Of a stretch of 64,000 nucleotides of DNA, positions 25,601 through 37,194 are shown in pieces (the stretch's first letter is position 1; each line of letters begins with the position of its first letter). The notes beneath the pieces were generated by a model. It was not told where the DNA came from. It worked only from the letters and a program-made list of their open reading frames with translations, and made no database searches. The stretch is from NCBI GenBank assembly GCA_001574975.1, contig KQ965735.1:262204-326203 (forward strand), read 5' to 3'. A program made the position numbers and the translations under genes. The stretch is from Gonapodya prolifera JEL478. Its lineage: Eukaryota > Monoblepharomycota > Monoblepharidomycetes > Monoblepharidales > Gonapodyaceae.

Positions 25601-26079
25601 ACCAGGATTCCATGAGAAGTAAAGCAACTGGAGGTCTTCTAGGATCGTGAGAGGGTAGGCGAGCATGCTTGGAACTTCGTTGCCTGAAACAGGAAATACG
25701 ATTCAAGATTTGGTCGCACATATCAGTCGCAAGTCGCAATTATAAAGTGTGTCACAATTTTAAAGTAGCTCACCGGTCACCATGGCGTTGAGGACGGAGA
25801 AGACGGTCTTCTCGATCCTCGATCTCTTGACCATTTGCTGTCGAACGGGAGGATCTATGATCGCTGTCTTCAATTCTATGCACATTTACGTCTCACCTCT
25901 CTCTCAGCTCTCCTTCGAGCGGCGGTCTCTCCACCGTCACTTGCCGTCATTGGAATTCCATCAAACCCGGGTTTGCGATCCCCTTCACTGAGCGTATCGA
26001 AACCTCGAGTATCTTCTATTATCGGATGCATCACACCGTCGGCGCCCTTGAGAATATCGTCTCGCGATGCCGACGACAT
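19661..26079 (-). CDS. Tiny macrocysts (TmcB/TmcC)-like polytopic membrane protein, copy B
   Basis: This is the tandem paralogue of copy A, from the ATG at 26079 (MSSASRDDILKGADG) to the TAA at 19661. The exon blocks follow the same order: the Arg-rich cytosolic end (ETAARRRAEREVR); LQLLYFSWNPGY; membrane segments ALVGTATFCSISFSQGKF and LIPFFLAVIGLVIFCPYSL; VYVDGNPKSPKNPMSKANG; LAFLVVALFVRFILWLEAI; the soluble helical region with TTPKDYLTYPSYLVF and DLDESRRLLTLAD; then the C-terminal helices ITLVILAIEVMVVLSIAF and LTIALYVISVAVLIAVY. I count roughly ten membrane helices around a central helical, TPR-like domain. There are about twenty exons with short introns; junctions are approximate. A 95-bp unit is doubled around an N at 23803, which breaks an exon/intron edge artificially. 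No enzyme domain was found. A signalling or adhesion role is only inferred from the Dictyostelium namesake. Confidence 0.7.
23708..23898. repeat. Doubled 95-bp unit around a single N (likely false duplication)
   Basis: 23708-23802 and 23804-23898 are identical, with only N at 23803 between them. A third identical copy starts immediately after the N gap of copy A (16813). It is best read as one true unit written twice at a contig join. Confidence 0.85.
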
Positions 26080-27327
26080 GATCGAGATGAGGCGGTGGAG
26101 AAATGCTCCGAGCCGGCTTGGATGAGGACGATGAGCGCCGAGGAAGAGGCTTGAGCGACAGGCGGTTGAGATGCGATGCTGGAGTGTGAATCTTGGTCCA
26201 CCTATGGGGTCCAGTTGTGTTTCGGCGGTCCAACTATTCTGCCTTATAACTTGGACCCGTCCTGGAGGTTGCCTGAGGCAGCCAAATGATGAATGCAGGC
26301 GGAAGTCGAGGCGACCGCCATCGTCGCAAGTGGTGGAAGCCAAACGTGGACGCTCGTTGGTTGGGGATCGAGCACACCGTTCGCGCATTCGTGGTGTCCG
26401 AAATAAGGCGACTGTGGTCACACGTCCGCAGCAGCACCCGAAAACCGCAGCAACCCGCTCTTCGCGCCCTTTTTGTCTCCCAGTCTGTGTTCTGTTCTGT
26501 CCCGGTCTTGTCTTCGTGTCTGCCTGCACGTCGCAACGCATGTTGTAGCGCGGCACCGAGGAGTGGGAGGAAATGCATCGGTGCTCGTCAATATCAGCCT
26601 GATACTGAGTTGCCTGAACATCAATGTTGCTCGTACAGCCTCGGCTACACACTCTTCTTTCCCTTTTTTTACTTCTAGAGTAAGCGAGTTTCGATATTTG
26701 CGGGGAAAGATCACTTAACACTGATAGCATTCCTGGGGTATTGATCTTGCCCTCTTCTTTCCACCGCTCGTCCGCTTGACTCTATTGACCATCACGAATT
26801 CTTGCTTACTGTAACTCTTTTGAGTTGTCTGGTATCGTTCAAATCTTTTGTTTCCTTTCACCCCAAGAGATCCAAGAGATGACGTGACGTGAGGTTCCAC
26901 ACGGTGCCATTATATAAATCCGCACGCTCTGTTCTTGGTGTAAAAATCCAGTACCATAAATGTCCAGTCAAAATCAAGATTGTGACTAAGAAAGCGAGTG
27001 ATATTTCGCGTCAACCCGGGCGCGTGCAAAATGACGGGAGCGATACCAATGTATATCGAAGCCACGAAACAAATAAGACCTCACCTCGTTCGTGACCCGC
27101 ACTCTTTATCACGTGAAAGATGTGCGATAGCTATGTTTGCGTCACAGGTGAGCAAAAACCGGTACCCAACCTACCCGATTCATTAATCATTGTCATCATC
27201 AAATCAGCATCGAAAGTTTTCAGTTCGAGAAATAACCAGCTTCTCGCGTTCGTACCTTGTCGCAGAACCTTCGAAGCAACCTCACCAACCTCCCAGAACT
27301 CCAAATGCACCACCAACTGCAAATACA
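26080..27327. other. Divergent intergenic region
   Basis: It separates copy B (-) from the RAB3GAP2-like gene (+). The copy B promoter dyad is at 26227-26257. Open frames on the minus strand (26730-25876) are extensions of the first exon into the leader. Nothing else was recognised. Confidence 0.5.
26227..26257 (-). promoter_or_regulatory. Conserved promoter dyad GGTCCAA-N17-TTGGACC
   Basis: It matches the element of copy A, with perfect arms. On the sense strand the spacer reads GTTATAAGGC, a good TATA box. It lies 148-178 bp before the start codon at 26079. Confidence 0.6.
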
Positions 27328-30274
27328 ATGACAACGCCCGCACCGCCACCGCCATCCGCATCCTCGCACCCACCCAACTCCCACTCCACCCACCATCCCG
27401 CCAAATTCATCCGCCTCGTCCCGCCCACACGGCTCCCGCGCGACGTCGTGCACTTGATCGGGGACGGGGACGGGGAGGGCGATCGAACGGACGACGCCGA
27501 AGCTGACTCCGATGCCGCGAGACGCTCCTCCGTACCGCGGAAATCGAGCCGCGGGGACGGAGGCGACGATAGCAACACGAGGAAGGACAAGGACTGGGAC
27601 CGGACATCGTCGGCGATGCCCGCGGGCGATGTGGCCGCGGATGGGTGGGATGTCGGCGAGGAGGAGTGGGGCGACTGGGTGCGTTTTTCGTCGGGGGAAG
27701 GGGGACATGGGGTTCGGGGGGTGTTGTTGCATGGGGGGGTGGGGTTCGCAGAATGATGGACTGACGGGAGATTCCACATGTGATTTCGAGTCGGGTCACG
27801 CACGGGCATGGACTGCACGTACAAGACGGCACGAGGAGCCGCGATGGAGTCGGGTGTGGAGGATAGGGGCAGGAGGGGAGGATGTAAATGAGCATGCTTC
27901 GTCTAACTGGGTCACTCTTTCGGGCGTGAGGTCGGCTTTGTGTCGAGGACCCGCGACGATTTGAAACATGTGCTGGGAGGCGGGAGGGTTGTTACTGCGT
28001 CGCGCGGGTGTGTGGTGTGGGCCGTTATTGAGAATGGTGTCCAACCAACGGTGTCGATTTGTATCTCGCGACCGCATACCGCCAAAGCGCGCCTCCCGCA
28101 ATGACGGCCGAACGGGGCGTTTGTCGTCCTCGCGACCTAACACCACCTTCCCACTTCCCCACCTTCTCACAGGACACACCTCCCCCCTCGCACCCCCCAT
28201 CCCACCCACCACCCTCCCCGCCCTCTCCCGTACCCTCCTCCTCCTCCGACACGGCAGGATCACCCCCGCACCCCCCGCCCTCGCTCTTAGCCTCGGCCAT
28301 GTCCCCCCCGCGCGTCGCCTTCTCCACGGCCTCGCGTATGGCCTCGGTCATGATCGCAACGGCAGAGGCAGGGAAGGTGTGGGTCGTGGGCGATGAGAAG
28401 CGCGTGGTTGTCGTGGAGGAGGGCGTGATGGGGTGGGAGGTTAGGGGGAGTGTGGTGGGTGGAGGGGATGGGTAAGTGGTGGTCGGGGTAGGGTTGTTTG
28501 TGGGTTGAAGATCGAGGTGTGCGTGCTTTTGACACTACACAACGCCCGCAGCGACCACCACACTGCAATCCTCTTGTTGCCTTTTTTTTCACCGTCGACG
28601 GGCATGGGACGGTGAGGGCGGCTTTTACGTCTGTGCGATCGAAGTTGAAGTGACGTGTGGTTTCGACTATGGTTGGCACGAACTGCGTGGGACGACCGCA
28701 CAAACGACGTGCAACGGGTGTGCTCCGAAATGCGAAATTCGAAACGCCAAATGAAAAGGTCGACGCCGTCAACGACATATCTTCTCGTGGGGTACGCGTC
28801 GGGGACGTTGAGGGTGTATACCAAGGTGTGTTTTTCTGTCCCGTGTTGGGAGGCATCCTTCACTGTACCAACTTCCCCCGTTGCGGATCACCGGTCGCCG
28901 GACGTGTCTTGACACTACCTCCCACCACCAAGTCCTGCCACCTCCTTCTCTCCATACCCCTTTACCAATACCCCATTCTCCGCCTTCGCTACCGTCCACC
29001 CCACCCCACATCCTCCGTCGCCGCGTCCACAACCGACAACCCCAACTCGCAACGTGACACCGACGACGTTCTTGCGCTGCACCAAGGCGGCCGCCTTGCC
29101 GTGCTGGACGGGACGGCCCTGTGGGTCGCCGTGAGAATTGCCGCGGCTGGCTACGGCGGCGGGCCCGGCGGGGGCTGGGGCGGGCTTGGGTGGGCAGATC
29201 CAGGTGCGGCCGAGGCAGCTGCGCAGGCTCAGGGGCAGGGCGTACGCTGGGCAAGGGCAAACTTGGGGGGACAGAGTGCAGACCTGGCGGACGTGGTTGC
29301 GTGCGGTGGGTGGTTCTGGTTGGACGGAAGGTGTAAGTCTTGTTGCTGTGGTTGACGGTGGGAGTTGTTTGTCAGGGCCGTCAACATCGACATACGTCCC
29401 CAAGCCCTTGTCGGTGCCGGACGGAGCGAGATATCGAGGGGGGAAAGCAGGTGCGGCAAAGGGGTTTTCTGTGCGGTACCTCACCGTAGGACAGAATCCG
29501 GCCGTTGCTGTGGTAAGTTTTTCTCATGGTTGGGGTCAGTAAGACCGTTTCCTGTATCGCACCTCTAACAATCCCGCCTCACCCCNCCCCCCCCCCTTGC
29601 CCCCTCCGCATACTGCTGCCCTTGCACCTAACTCCACGCATGAAACGCAGTTCACGTCCGCTGACAATGCAAACCAGTCTCCCGCCTCCTCGAGCGTGAC
29701 CGCCTACGCTTCCCGCATCACATCAATGGCGTCCTCTCTGTTCCGCCCCGCTCCGACATCCACCGACTCTTCCATCCTCCAACTCGCCCCCGTTTTGCAC
29801 CTCGCCGACCCGCACCGCTCCGTACTCGCAATTGCTCCCGCTCCCCCATGCCCAATCACGGGCCGGACTGTCCTCGCAGCGCTCTCGGACGCGCTGGGGA
29901 GAGTCATCATTTTCGATGTGGATCGTGGACAGGCTGTCCGCATCGTAAAGGGTGTGCGGGGGGCGCAATGTGCGTGGGGTGCAATTCCCATATGCGCACA
30001 AGGTTCGGACAGCAAGAGTGACTCGTCGCCTGCTCGTGTGTTGATTCTCTTCATCTATCTACCCAACCGGGGTATTCTTGAGGCGCATATTGCTGGCGGA
30101 GGCCGTGTCGGTGCTGTGAACGTCGCCAGGGGGGGTCGCCTGGTGAGCGAGCACAACGGAATCCTTGGTGCTGGTGCTCAAGGAAGGTGGACGGGCGGTG
30201 TTGGAGGTGTATGGATTGTAGAGAGTGGGGGGAGAATTAGGAAGGTGGAAGTGGGACTCGACATGTCGATTTGA
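27328..30274 (+). CDS. RAB3GAP2: Rab3 GTPase-activating protein regulatory subunit (RAB3GAP2 N-terminal type)
   Basis: RAB3GAP2 partners RAB3GAP1; together they act on Rab3/Rab18 in membrane traffic and lipid-droplet or autophagy control. Blocks follow the human protein in order: YLLVGYASGTLRVYT (human VGFTSGYVRFYT), ALHQGGRLAVLDGTALW (human YPAAIVTIDGFSLF), RYLTVGQNPAVAVVS, VTAYASRITSMASSLF, LSDALGRVIIFDVDRGQAV, then LFIYLPNRGILEAH and RVGAVNVARGGRLV. The start is the first ATG (27328) of an acidic, Pro-rich first exon ending near 27678. Middle exons between about 28290 and 28830 are approximate. The last exon begins upstream of 29600, beside a poly-C run with an N at 29586, and ends at 30274. 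The protein stops soon after the N-terminal domain, without the long C-terminal region of animals; short forms are known in fungi. The reading is G/P-rich. Confidence 0.8.
29586..29586. other. Single N in a poly-C tract
   Basis: The N sits inside a run of C just before the last block of the RAB3GAP2-like gene, so the homopolymer length and the local frame are uncertain. Confidence 0.9.
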
Positions 30275-30458
30275 TTTGAGCCAATGTATGTACGAACGTA
30301 TCTTTCAGCTACGTCAGTTTTCGACTTTCTTTTATGGCGAATATACATTCGGTCACTCAGCAGACTCTTGTAGGCGATTGCAAGATATACGCATGCCCGT
30401 GAAAGTGACAAAGTACAAACAAAACATCAACATAACGCTTTCCATTTTCATGTTCCCA

Positions 30459-30464
30459 AATAAA
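30459..30464 (+). terminator. Possible polyadenylation signal AATAAA (RAB3GAP2-like gene)
   Basis: AATAAA in sense, 185 bp after the stop and about 90 bp before the convergent alcohol dehydrogenase stop. Confidence 0.4.
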
Positions 30465-30550
30465 AGGCAAATATTTTTCACATATTTTCAAGTCAAAATC
30501 AAGATTGCAATGAGAAGGCGAGACTGATAATGCAAAGCCAACTTCAATGT

Positions 30551-32721
30551 TAATACATTTTGATAACCCCACGTGCAACAGCACCGCCGCGGAGGAGATC
30601 AAATCCCTCGTTGATCTGGTCGAGTGTGTCTGCAACCATAGGTAGATTATTATCGCGAGAACCTTGGCATGAATCATCCTGCGAGAGACTTACATTCCTT
30701 GGACACAAGTTCGTCGAGCATGAGCCGCTTCTGTTCGTACAGGTTAAGGAGACGTGGCATGTCGACTTGAGGTCGTGCGCTTCCGTCTGTGCGCGACCAC
30801 CTTTTTAGAAACTCTCGTTCGATAGTTTCATGATAAGATTCACTCACAGAGAGATCCGGCAAGCTTCTTCTCAGTCAATGCAAGCATGAACGCATTGATG
30901 CTAACTGCTTGGTCTTGCGGGGCAATCCCCACTGCCACAACAGTCCCACCGCCCTTTATCATCATGAAGCCTTGCTCGATGACCTTTGCATTTCCGATGC
31001 AGTCCAGAACTATTGTGTACACGTTGTCAGTGACTCTGTGAGGACGCGCACAAGGTGACGAGTGCACGAACCGTAGTCAACTCCTCCAGGGCACAGCTTG
31101 TGTACTTCGGCAATCGTGTCGGCGACTTCGTTGCCATTGATAACGTGGGTTGCGCCGAATTGTTTGGCGAAGTCGAGCTTGTTTTGGAGCAGATCGACGC
31201 CGATGATTTTGTCACAGCCAGCAATACGGGCTCCCTGGACGCGAGAAATAGACGGGTTGTTGGTCGAGGGTTTACGGAAGAGAGCGATTCAACCACGTAC
31301 TTGAATGGCGTTCAGTCCAACACCACCACAGCCCACGACGACGACGGTTGTTCCGACGGTTGCTTTCGCGGTGTTCACAACGGCGCCCACACCTGTCATC
31401 CACACAAATCGTGAGATTTCAACAACGATGAGTATTGCTGAGCGCAAACAAACCTGTCATAACGGCACATCCGACGAGGGATGCCCTGTTGAGTGGGATC
31501 GATTTCTTGATGGGGACGAGCTGGTCTGTTGAAACCAAAACAAAATCTGTTAAACCGCGAGCCGAAAGTTTCAAAGGGTTCCACCACCCACCTTGCGAAA
31601 TAATCGTGTACTCGGAGAAGAGTCCAATCTGTTACAACCACGTCCCCGGGAAAGCTCAATCACTCTGGTTCAACCGACAGACTCCAGCTCCAACTCACGG
31701 CGCTCATGGCGGGGATTGCCTTCCGTGTTCCGTGGTAGTGAATGCGCGACTGTCCATCCGCCCATGTGCCCGTAGGCCTGGTGAACGCACCGCTGCAGCT
31801 TCCTGGACGGCCAGTTTGGCCTGGAATGGGACGAGAGCGGGTGTGGTGAGTATGACTGGAATCTCGTGCTGGAGATGAAGGGACTTACACGACTCGCAGG
31901 TACCGCCTTGGGAATTTGATCACGGAGAGGTTATGTTGAGTGTCAAGGGTCGCGGCTTTCACGACAGGTGAAAGACTCACAGTTGGGGATGAAAAGGAAG
32001 ATTGCATTGTCGCCTGGTTTAAAGCGGGTTACACCGGGACCGCATTTCACCACAACACCGGCGCCTGTGACAGGACAGTAATGATAAAATTCGACCCGTT
32101 CTGAAACTACGGGACCAATAAATCTCACCTTCGTGACCCAACACCATTGGAAGTGTGGAAAGAGCGGGCCAGTCTCCCTTTATCATGTGGAGATCTGTGC
32201 GAGAGTTGGGGACATTAGTCCTTGTGCAAAACAGTCCCGGGAACGGGAAGAGACGTACCGCTGTGACAGACTCCTGCGGCTGCAACTTTTACAAAGCCTG
32301 GAGGTTGCCCGATTGATTGTCAATGTCTAATCAGCATTGAATTTGGGACGTTGAGACGGGATCGGTCTTACATTCGCCGAATTGAGGCTTTAAAAACGAG
32401 AACCGTTTCAGAAGAAGGAGATAGGGGTCAATGATGGCAGTACTTGACATACCTCGTCGATGTCGACGTCTTTTATGACGAGTGGCTTGTTAAATCTGAC
32501 ATGGTTGGTGTCGTGAAGCAGGTCAGCAGAGACTCTAAAATCGTCCAAGTGCACGTAACTCACTCTTCCATGATCGCCGCACGGCATTTGAAGGGGAACT
32601 TGACGCTCTCAGCAGCGGGGATTGGAATTTCCTCTGTTGCGCAAAGTAAGGTGAAGTGGGCAATCACATGTCAGCCATGGACGATCAGTGTAGGTGAGAG
32701 CGCCGCTGACGTACGCGACAT
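30551..32721 (-). CDS. Zinc-dependent alcohol dehydrogenase (medium-chain MDR family)
   Basis: It should oxidise an alcohol to an aldehyde with NAD(P)+. A 7-nt first exon (32721-32715, ATGTCGC) is followed by 32633-32564 and 32495-32453, then several more short exons to the TAA at 30551-30553. Assembled motifs: IPIPAAESVKFPFKC; the catalytic zinc site GVCHSDLH and GHEGAGVVVKCGPGV; structural-zinc cysteines in GGTCESC; the Rossmann motif VVVGCGGVGLNAIQGAR, then GCDKIIGVDL; and the C-terminus DQINEGFDLLRGGA. The GHEGAGVV and IPNC context is closest to the long-chain/aryl or NDMA-type branch of the family, not classical ADH1. The middle exons, including PTGTWADGQSRIHYHG near 31780-31700, fit the family well. 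Exons are numerous for a gene of this size. The substrate cannot be read from sequence. Confidence 0.85.
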
Positions 32722-33134
32722 CTTGCTTCAAAATTTTTGACGAGAATGAGAGAGATAGTGGTTGTAGAAGAACTTAAAAGATGCAGGGATGAATCGGCAA
32801 CGTATGTGCCGCGCCGAAAACGGCTTTGAATTGACCCGTGACCCTGCAGAGGGCGTCGTGACGTTGTCATGAAACCTGTTTCTACGGTGCGAAGGTGAAG
32901 AAATAAAGAATGGAAAGGGTAAGATGTAAGCATACACCCAAACTGGTTGCTGACATAGATCTCGGGGAGCTACTTACTTATCCACTTGCGACGATGTAAT
33001 TAAACAGTAATTATGTGCGATCTACAGATATGGATATCAGGGTCTACACTCATGACTCTGGTGGGTGACGCTCTGGTGTGCTGAGTTCTGGCTGCTGGTT
33101 GGACGCCAGGCACAATCGTTTAGACGACGTGAAG
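32722..33134. other. Divergent promoter region
   Basis: 413 bp between the alcohol dehydrogenase start (-) and the metallopeptidase start (+). No gene or clear element was seen; it may serve both genes. Confidence 0.5.
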
Positions 33135-35663
33135 ATGCCCGTCCGATTCCTCAACATCGTGGACCGCGAGTGCGTCTACCAGCGACTCATCCTGCTGCAC
33201 GGCGTCATTGAGCCATGGCTGGACGCAGACCCCGGCGCCGATGCCAACGTGGGCGCCGCGAATCCCCTCCCAATACCACTGCCCACTCCCCACACAATCT
33301 CATGCGTCAACGCGTCGCTGCCCAAAACGCACGAGGAGCGCGCTTTTAAGTTCCCTGTGGTCGGTGGTCTCTTCAAGGCGCTGGTCTGGCTCGTCGAGGG
33401 CAAGAATGCAATCCACTTCGATTTCGCACCTCCTCATAACTCGTCCCAGCAACCAGCAAAAGCCCTGTTGACACTCTCCATGGAGATTCCACGCGAAAAC
33501 CCTCCCTTGAACCTGTCTATCCTTGCCGCGTCTGATTCGGAGATGAAGTTCGATCTTCCTCACTGGTGCAGACAGGGCGAGAGGGCGTCGCGTAACGGTT
33601 ATGTTGAGAGCGAAAGGAGACATCGTTTTGTGAGTACTCGTCTCTTCATCGTGCTTTTTGTCTCTTCGCCCTTTCCAACGACCCGTTCTCAAATCTCAGA
33701 ATGCTTACCTTTGGCAAGCATTCACAGCAGAAGCCATGTACCGCGCAGGATATGGGCGAAGAACATTTCGACTAGACGAGGAAAACTGCCGAGGTGAGTT
33801 GGACGTCCTGGCCTGGCCCGGATTTGAAATGGGCGACATTACACTGCTTTCACTCCAACAGACCCCTTCCAACCCCCCGTCCATCTGTTACGATCCCGCT
33901 ATCCTCTTTCCACCCTACGAATACCTAACTTGGCCCAGCAGCGTGCCGAGGGCATGCGCAACGCTGACGGGGGCGACCTCCCCGAGAGTTTGTTCGACGC
34001 CGCATTCCAGGCCCTAGATGCAGCAGCCGAGGAGCATCGTCGGGAGGCAGGGGCAGTGACAGTCGCGCCGACGACGACACACGCGCCTGCCCCGACTTCA
34101 ACGATCGCCCCAGGACGGAGCGGAGCAGGAGCACCTGACACCGTCCGCCCCGCCCCCGCCGCCACACCTCGCCGCACGTTCCCCACCTCCGACTTTCCCA
34201 CATCATACCACTCGTGTCTCCTCCTGGATTCCATGCACGTCCCACCCTCCACCATCCTGGGCCACACCGCGCTCGGCGGTGGCACAGGCGAGACGCGTCT
34301 CGGCGTGTTCGGGTCGCACCTCGTCCATTCCTACCCGTCTCGTGTCTCCGAGGTCGCCGAATGCGCCTGGGACGCACGGCCACTGGGTGGCACGGCGGAC
34401 GATAACGGCGAGTGCAAGGAGCGATGGCGAGCCTGGGGGATCGGATCCGGTGCCACTCTCCACGAAGCGGGGCATGGATTCGGGTTGGGACACAGTGGCG
34501 AAGGTGTGTCTACCCCTAAGAAACGAAGCGCGTCCGTGTTTTCCACACCAATCGAACCTTCGTTTTTGCGCGCGACCCAGGCATCATGGCCCGCGGGTAC
34601 AACGACTTTGCCAGAGCGTTCGCGCCGTACGCGAGAGCCGTACCCCGAAGCGAGTGGCCCGTTACGGCGGCGAAAGAGGGCGGGATGAAGTGGGCGAGGG
34701 TGGATCTGGTGCGGTTCCGTGGAAGCGAGGTGGGTCGGCCATTTACGAGCCACTTTGAAAGTGGAAGGACGATGAGGAACCATTCCGCCGTCGCACCTAC
34801 AGTGCTTCGCCCTCCCCACCGACACCGTGCGACCGCCCGCGTTTGCCTCCGCTCCCGTGCCGTCGCTGTACCCCCTTCCCGAACCGTACACCTTCATCGC
34901 CGTTTGTTCCTCCGGGCTCCTCCTCGCAAACTACACGCACACCTCCAACGAGGCCTACGTGTGCCACGACGAGTTTTCCTTTGCGCCCACACCCCCAACC
35001 ACGGCTGTTCTCGATTTCCGCTTGCCCTTGAGCGCCGTGTCATCCCAGTGGAACCAGGGGGGCCAACCGCGACCCGACCTCACCCTCGAACTCGTCGGAG
35101 TCGGCGGGGGCAACGTGCACGTACGGGACATTGCGGCGTCGTACGACCGCGCGCTCGTCCGGCCCGCCGCGCACGGTCTTCCCGCGCGGTTCCGATCGTC
35201 ACCCGTCGGGATGGGCGGCGGGGAGGAGTTTGTCCTCACGTGGGGCCGCGAACGGCGCGCGGATGGTACGGTCGTGCACAGGGCCGTGAGCGAGCTGCGC
35301 GCGCACGGGGGGCTGTTTCTGGATGGGCTCGAAGTCGTCGTGGAGGAGTGGACTGACGGCGGCGCGGGGCCGCCTTCCGTTGTGGTGCACCGCCTCGCCA
35401 GCCCCGTCCACGCACAGCCGAGTGTGTTGGTGTTGGGCCCGGGCGACGGGTTGGGGAAGTTCAAGTGCCACGCTGGGGCGTGGTTGGATGGGCTCGCGTG
35501 CGTGACGGAGGCGGGGAGGGAGGCTGACTGGGCGGGCGGTAGGGGCGGGAGAGCCGTTGAGGTGGGACCGCCGCCTGGATCCAAAGTGGTTGGAGTTTGG
35601 GGGACGAAAGGCGAGCAAGGGTGGGTCACGAGTTTCGGGGTGGTGTATGAGAGGGATGAATAG
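33135..35663 (+). CDS. Putative zinc metallopeptidase (YIL108W/Metallopep type)
   Basis: Five exons fit in phase: 33135-33629, 33700-33793, 33862-34503, 34581-34729 and 34803-35663, giving 746 aa. The active site is HEAGHGFGLGH (residues 397-407), the HExxHxxGxxH zinc motif, followed by GIMARGYNDFARAF. The upstream block LWQAFTAEAMYRAGYGRRTF is characteristic of the fungal family that includes yeast YIL108W. The N-terminal half (about residues 1-165) and the C-terminal half (beta-rich, about 460-746) have family-like lengths; a C-terminal jacalin-like fold is possible but not shown. No signal peptide is seen, so the enzyme is probably intracellular. The substrate is unknown. The ATG at 33135 is the first Met in the frame. 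The gene is convergent with the phosphoesterase, 124 bp apart. Confidence 0.85.
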
Positions 35664-35787
35664 GGTGGACAACACGGCGATCTGATGGTATATTTGCAGC
35701 ATATATGAGATGGATGAATGCATTGGTACAATATTGTCGACGGGTTTATCATTCTTCACCATCATTCAATCCGCCAACACGTCATCA

Positions 35788-36567
35788 TCATACTTCAATG
35801 ACAAAGTCGTCCCGGAACCCTATCTTGCCTACATCCTCACGCGGATACCCGCGCTGGTTGGCGACCACCCTCGTTGTGCCCGTCCGTCCTCCTTCTCCTC
35901 CACTCAGGGTGACATCAATGTTCCAGTGCGTATGTCCAAACATCCACACGGCCACCGGTGCACCTGCAACCATCGCCTTCAAATCCGTCGAGAAGCAGCA
36001 CGAAAGCTCAGACCCCTGGTACTGCGGGTCGGAGACACCCTCCGTCATTGGGGCGTGGTGCGTCACCACGACAAGCCGCTTTCCGTCCTTCTGCGCGCGA
36101 GCAATCTCCTGCACTAAAAAGGCTTTGTCCTCTTCGTGTCTCTCATTGCACCTTTCGACAGACCACCCCTTGATGTTCCAGAAATCGGCCAGGCGGCGCG
36201 CCGAGATGTCCTTCCTCGCATCAGGCACGTGGGACCACAAAGTGCACCCCGTGACGCGCAGATCGGTCCCCTCGATGTCCTCTGCCACGCCCCCATCGAG
36301 AAACATCACGTTTGGGTGAGCGGCACAAATCTCGCGGACCTTTGCGCGGCCGCCGGAGTACGAGTCGCCGTACAACTCATGGTTGCCGAGGACAACGTAC
36401 ACGCGCGGGTAGAGCATTGCTGCGCCGGCGATGAATGCGCTGTAGTGGGGTTCACTGGGGATGCCGATATCGCCTGCGAGCACAGCCGCGTCCGCGCCGC
36501 TCGGTGGATGCTGCAGCGTGTATGGAAAGAACTCGAGATGGATGTCCGACAGAAGATGCAATCGCAT
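35788..36567 (-). CDS. Calcineurin-like metallophosphoesterase
   Basis: A single-exon gene of 259 aa. All metal-binding motifs of the superfamily are present in order: SDIHLEF (residues 7-13), GDIG, GNHELYGD, THHAP and GHTHWNID. It binds two metal ions and hydrolyses a phosphomonoester or diester; the substrate is not known. Short stand-alone members of this kind occur in fungi and bacteria. The lack of introns contrasts with nearly every neighbour and would fit retroposition or transfer, but base composition is like the surroundings. The start ATG at 36567 directly precedes the first strand, MRLHLLSDIH, so it is secure. Confidence 0.9.
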   Translation of the reverse strand: MRLHLLSDIHLEFFPYTLQHPPSGADAAVLAGDIGIPSEPHYSAFIAGAAMLYPRVYVVLGNHELYGDSYSGGRAKVREICAAHPNVMFLDGGVAEDIEGTDLRVTGCTLWSHVPDARKDISARRLADFWNIKGWSVERCNERHEEDKAFLVQEIARAQKDGKRLVVVTHHAPMTEGVSDPQYQGSELSCCFSTDLKAMVAGAPVAVWMFGHTHWNIDVTLSGGEGGRTGTTRVVANQRGYPREDVGKIGFRDDFVIEV

Positions 36568-37194
36568 GGCGAGACGTTTGGAGGACTGGGGGCGTGGCCA
36601 CAGTCAAGGTTGTTAGGGCGTTGTGCTGACCCACCGTCTCACCTTCTCATGCCCATTCTTTCTTTGTGGCGTATTTTCATTTGACTTACATATGCTGTCA
36701 GCGTATGCCTCGTTTCCTGAGCGTGAAGCCCGCATTCCGGGCGACTACACAACTAAACGTCATTGGCACGGCAACTTCCGATCACGCTATCTGCTGCCAG
36801 CGTTACTACAATGGCAGTGTCATCGCGTCCACACGACAAAAACTCGCACTAAAAAGAGCCAATGCAATGTTGCGGCACCTCTCTGTTCTTGATGACAATA
36901 ATGTATGGATAACATGAATGCCATGTAACAAATCTTGATGCAGATAAAATTGATGTCATTAAATACTACAACCTACATATACAACACTATTCTCTACTCC
37001 CCAATACACGTCACCATTGCAACCCGCCCCCACCCCCCCACCCCACCCCAAATACTCCACACCCCCATACCCCCATCCATTCCGGGCTCAGATTTATCCT
37101 GGCGAGGTAGGGAAAAGTCGATCAGTATTTCAAACGGCTGCTCAAGAGGCCAATCGCTACTCACCATTGGTTCCCGCACCCAATTTTGCCCCCG
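36568..37194. other. Intergenic, no gene seen
   Basis: Upstream region of the phosphoesterase, and downstream of the F-box pseudogene. It has a C-rich stretch at about 37025-37080. Open frames here have no recognisable motif. Confidence 0.5.

Noticed and set aside
30225-30680. Small open frames between the RAB3GAP2-like gene and the alcohol dehydrogenase
   Set aside because: AT-rich 3' sequence with stop-bounded short frames and no motif.
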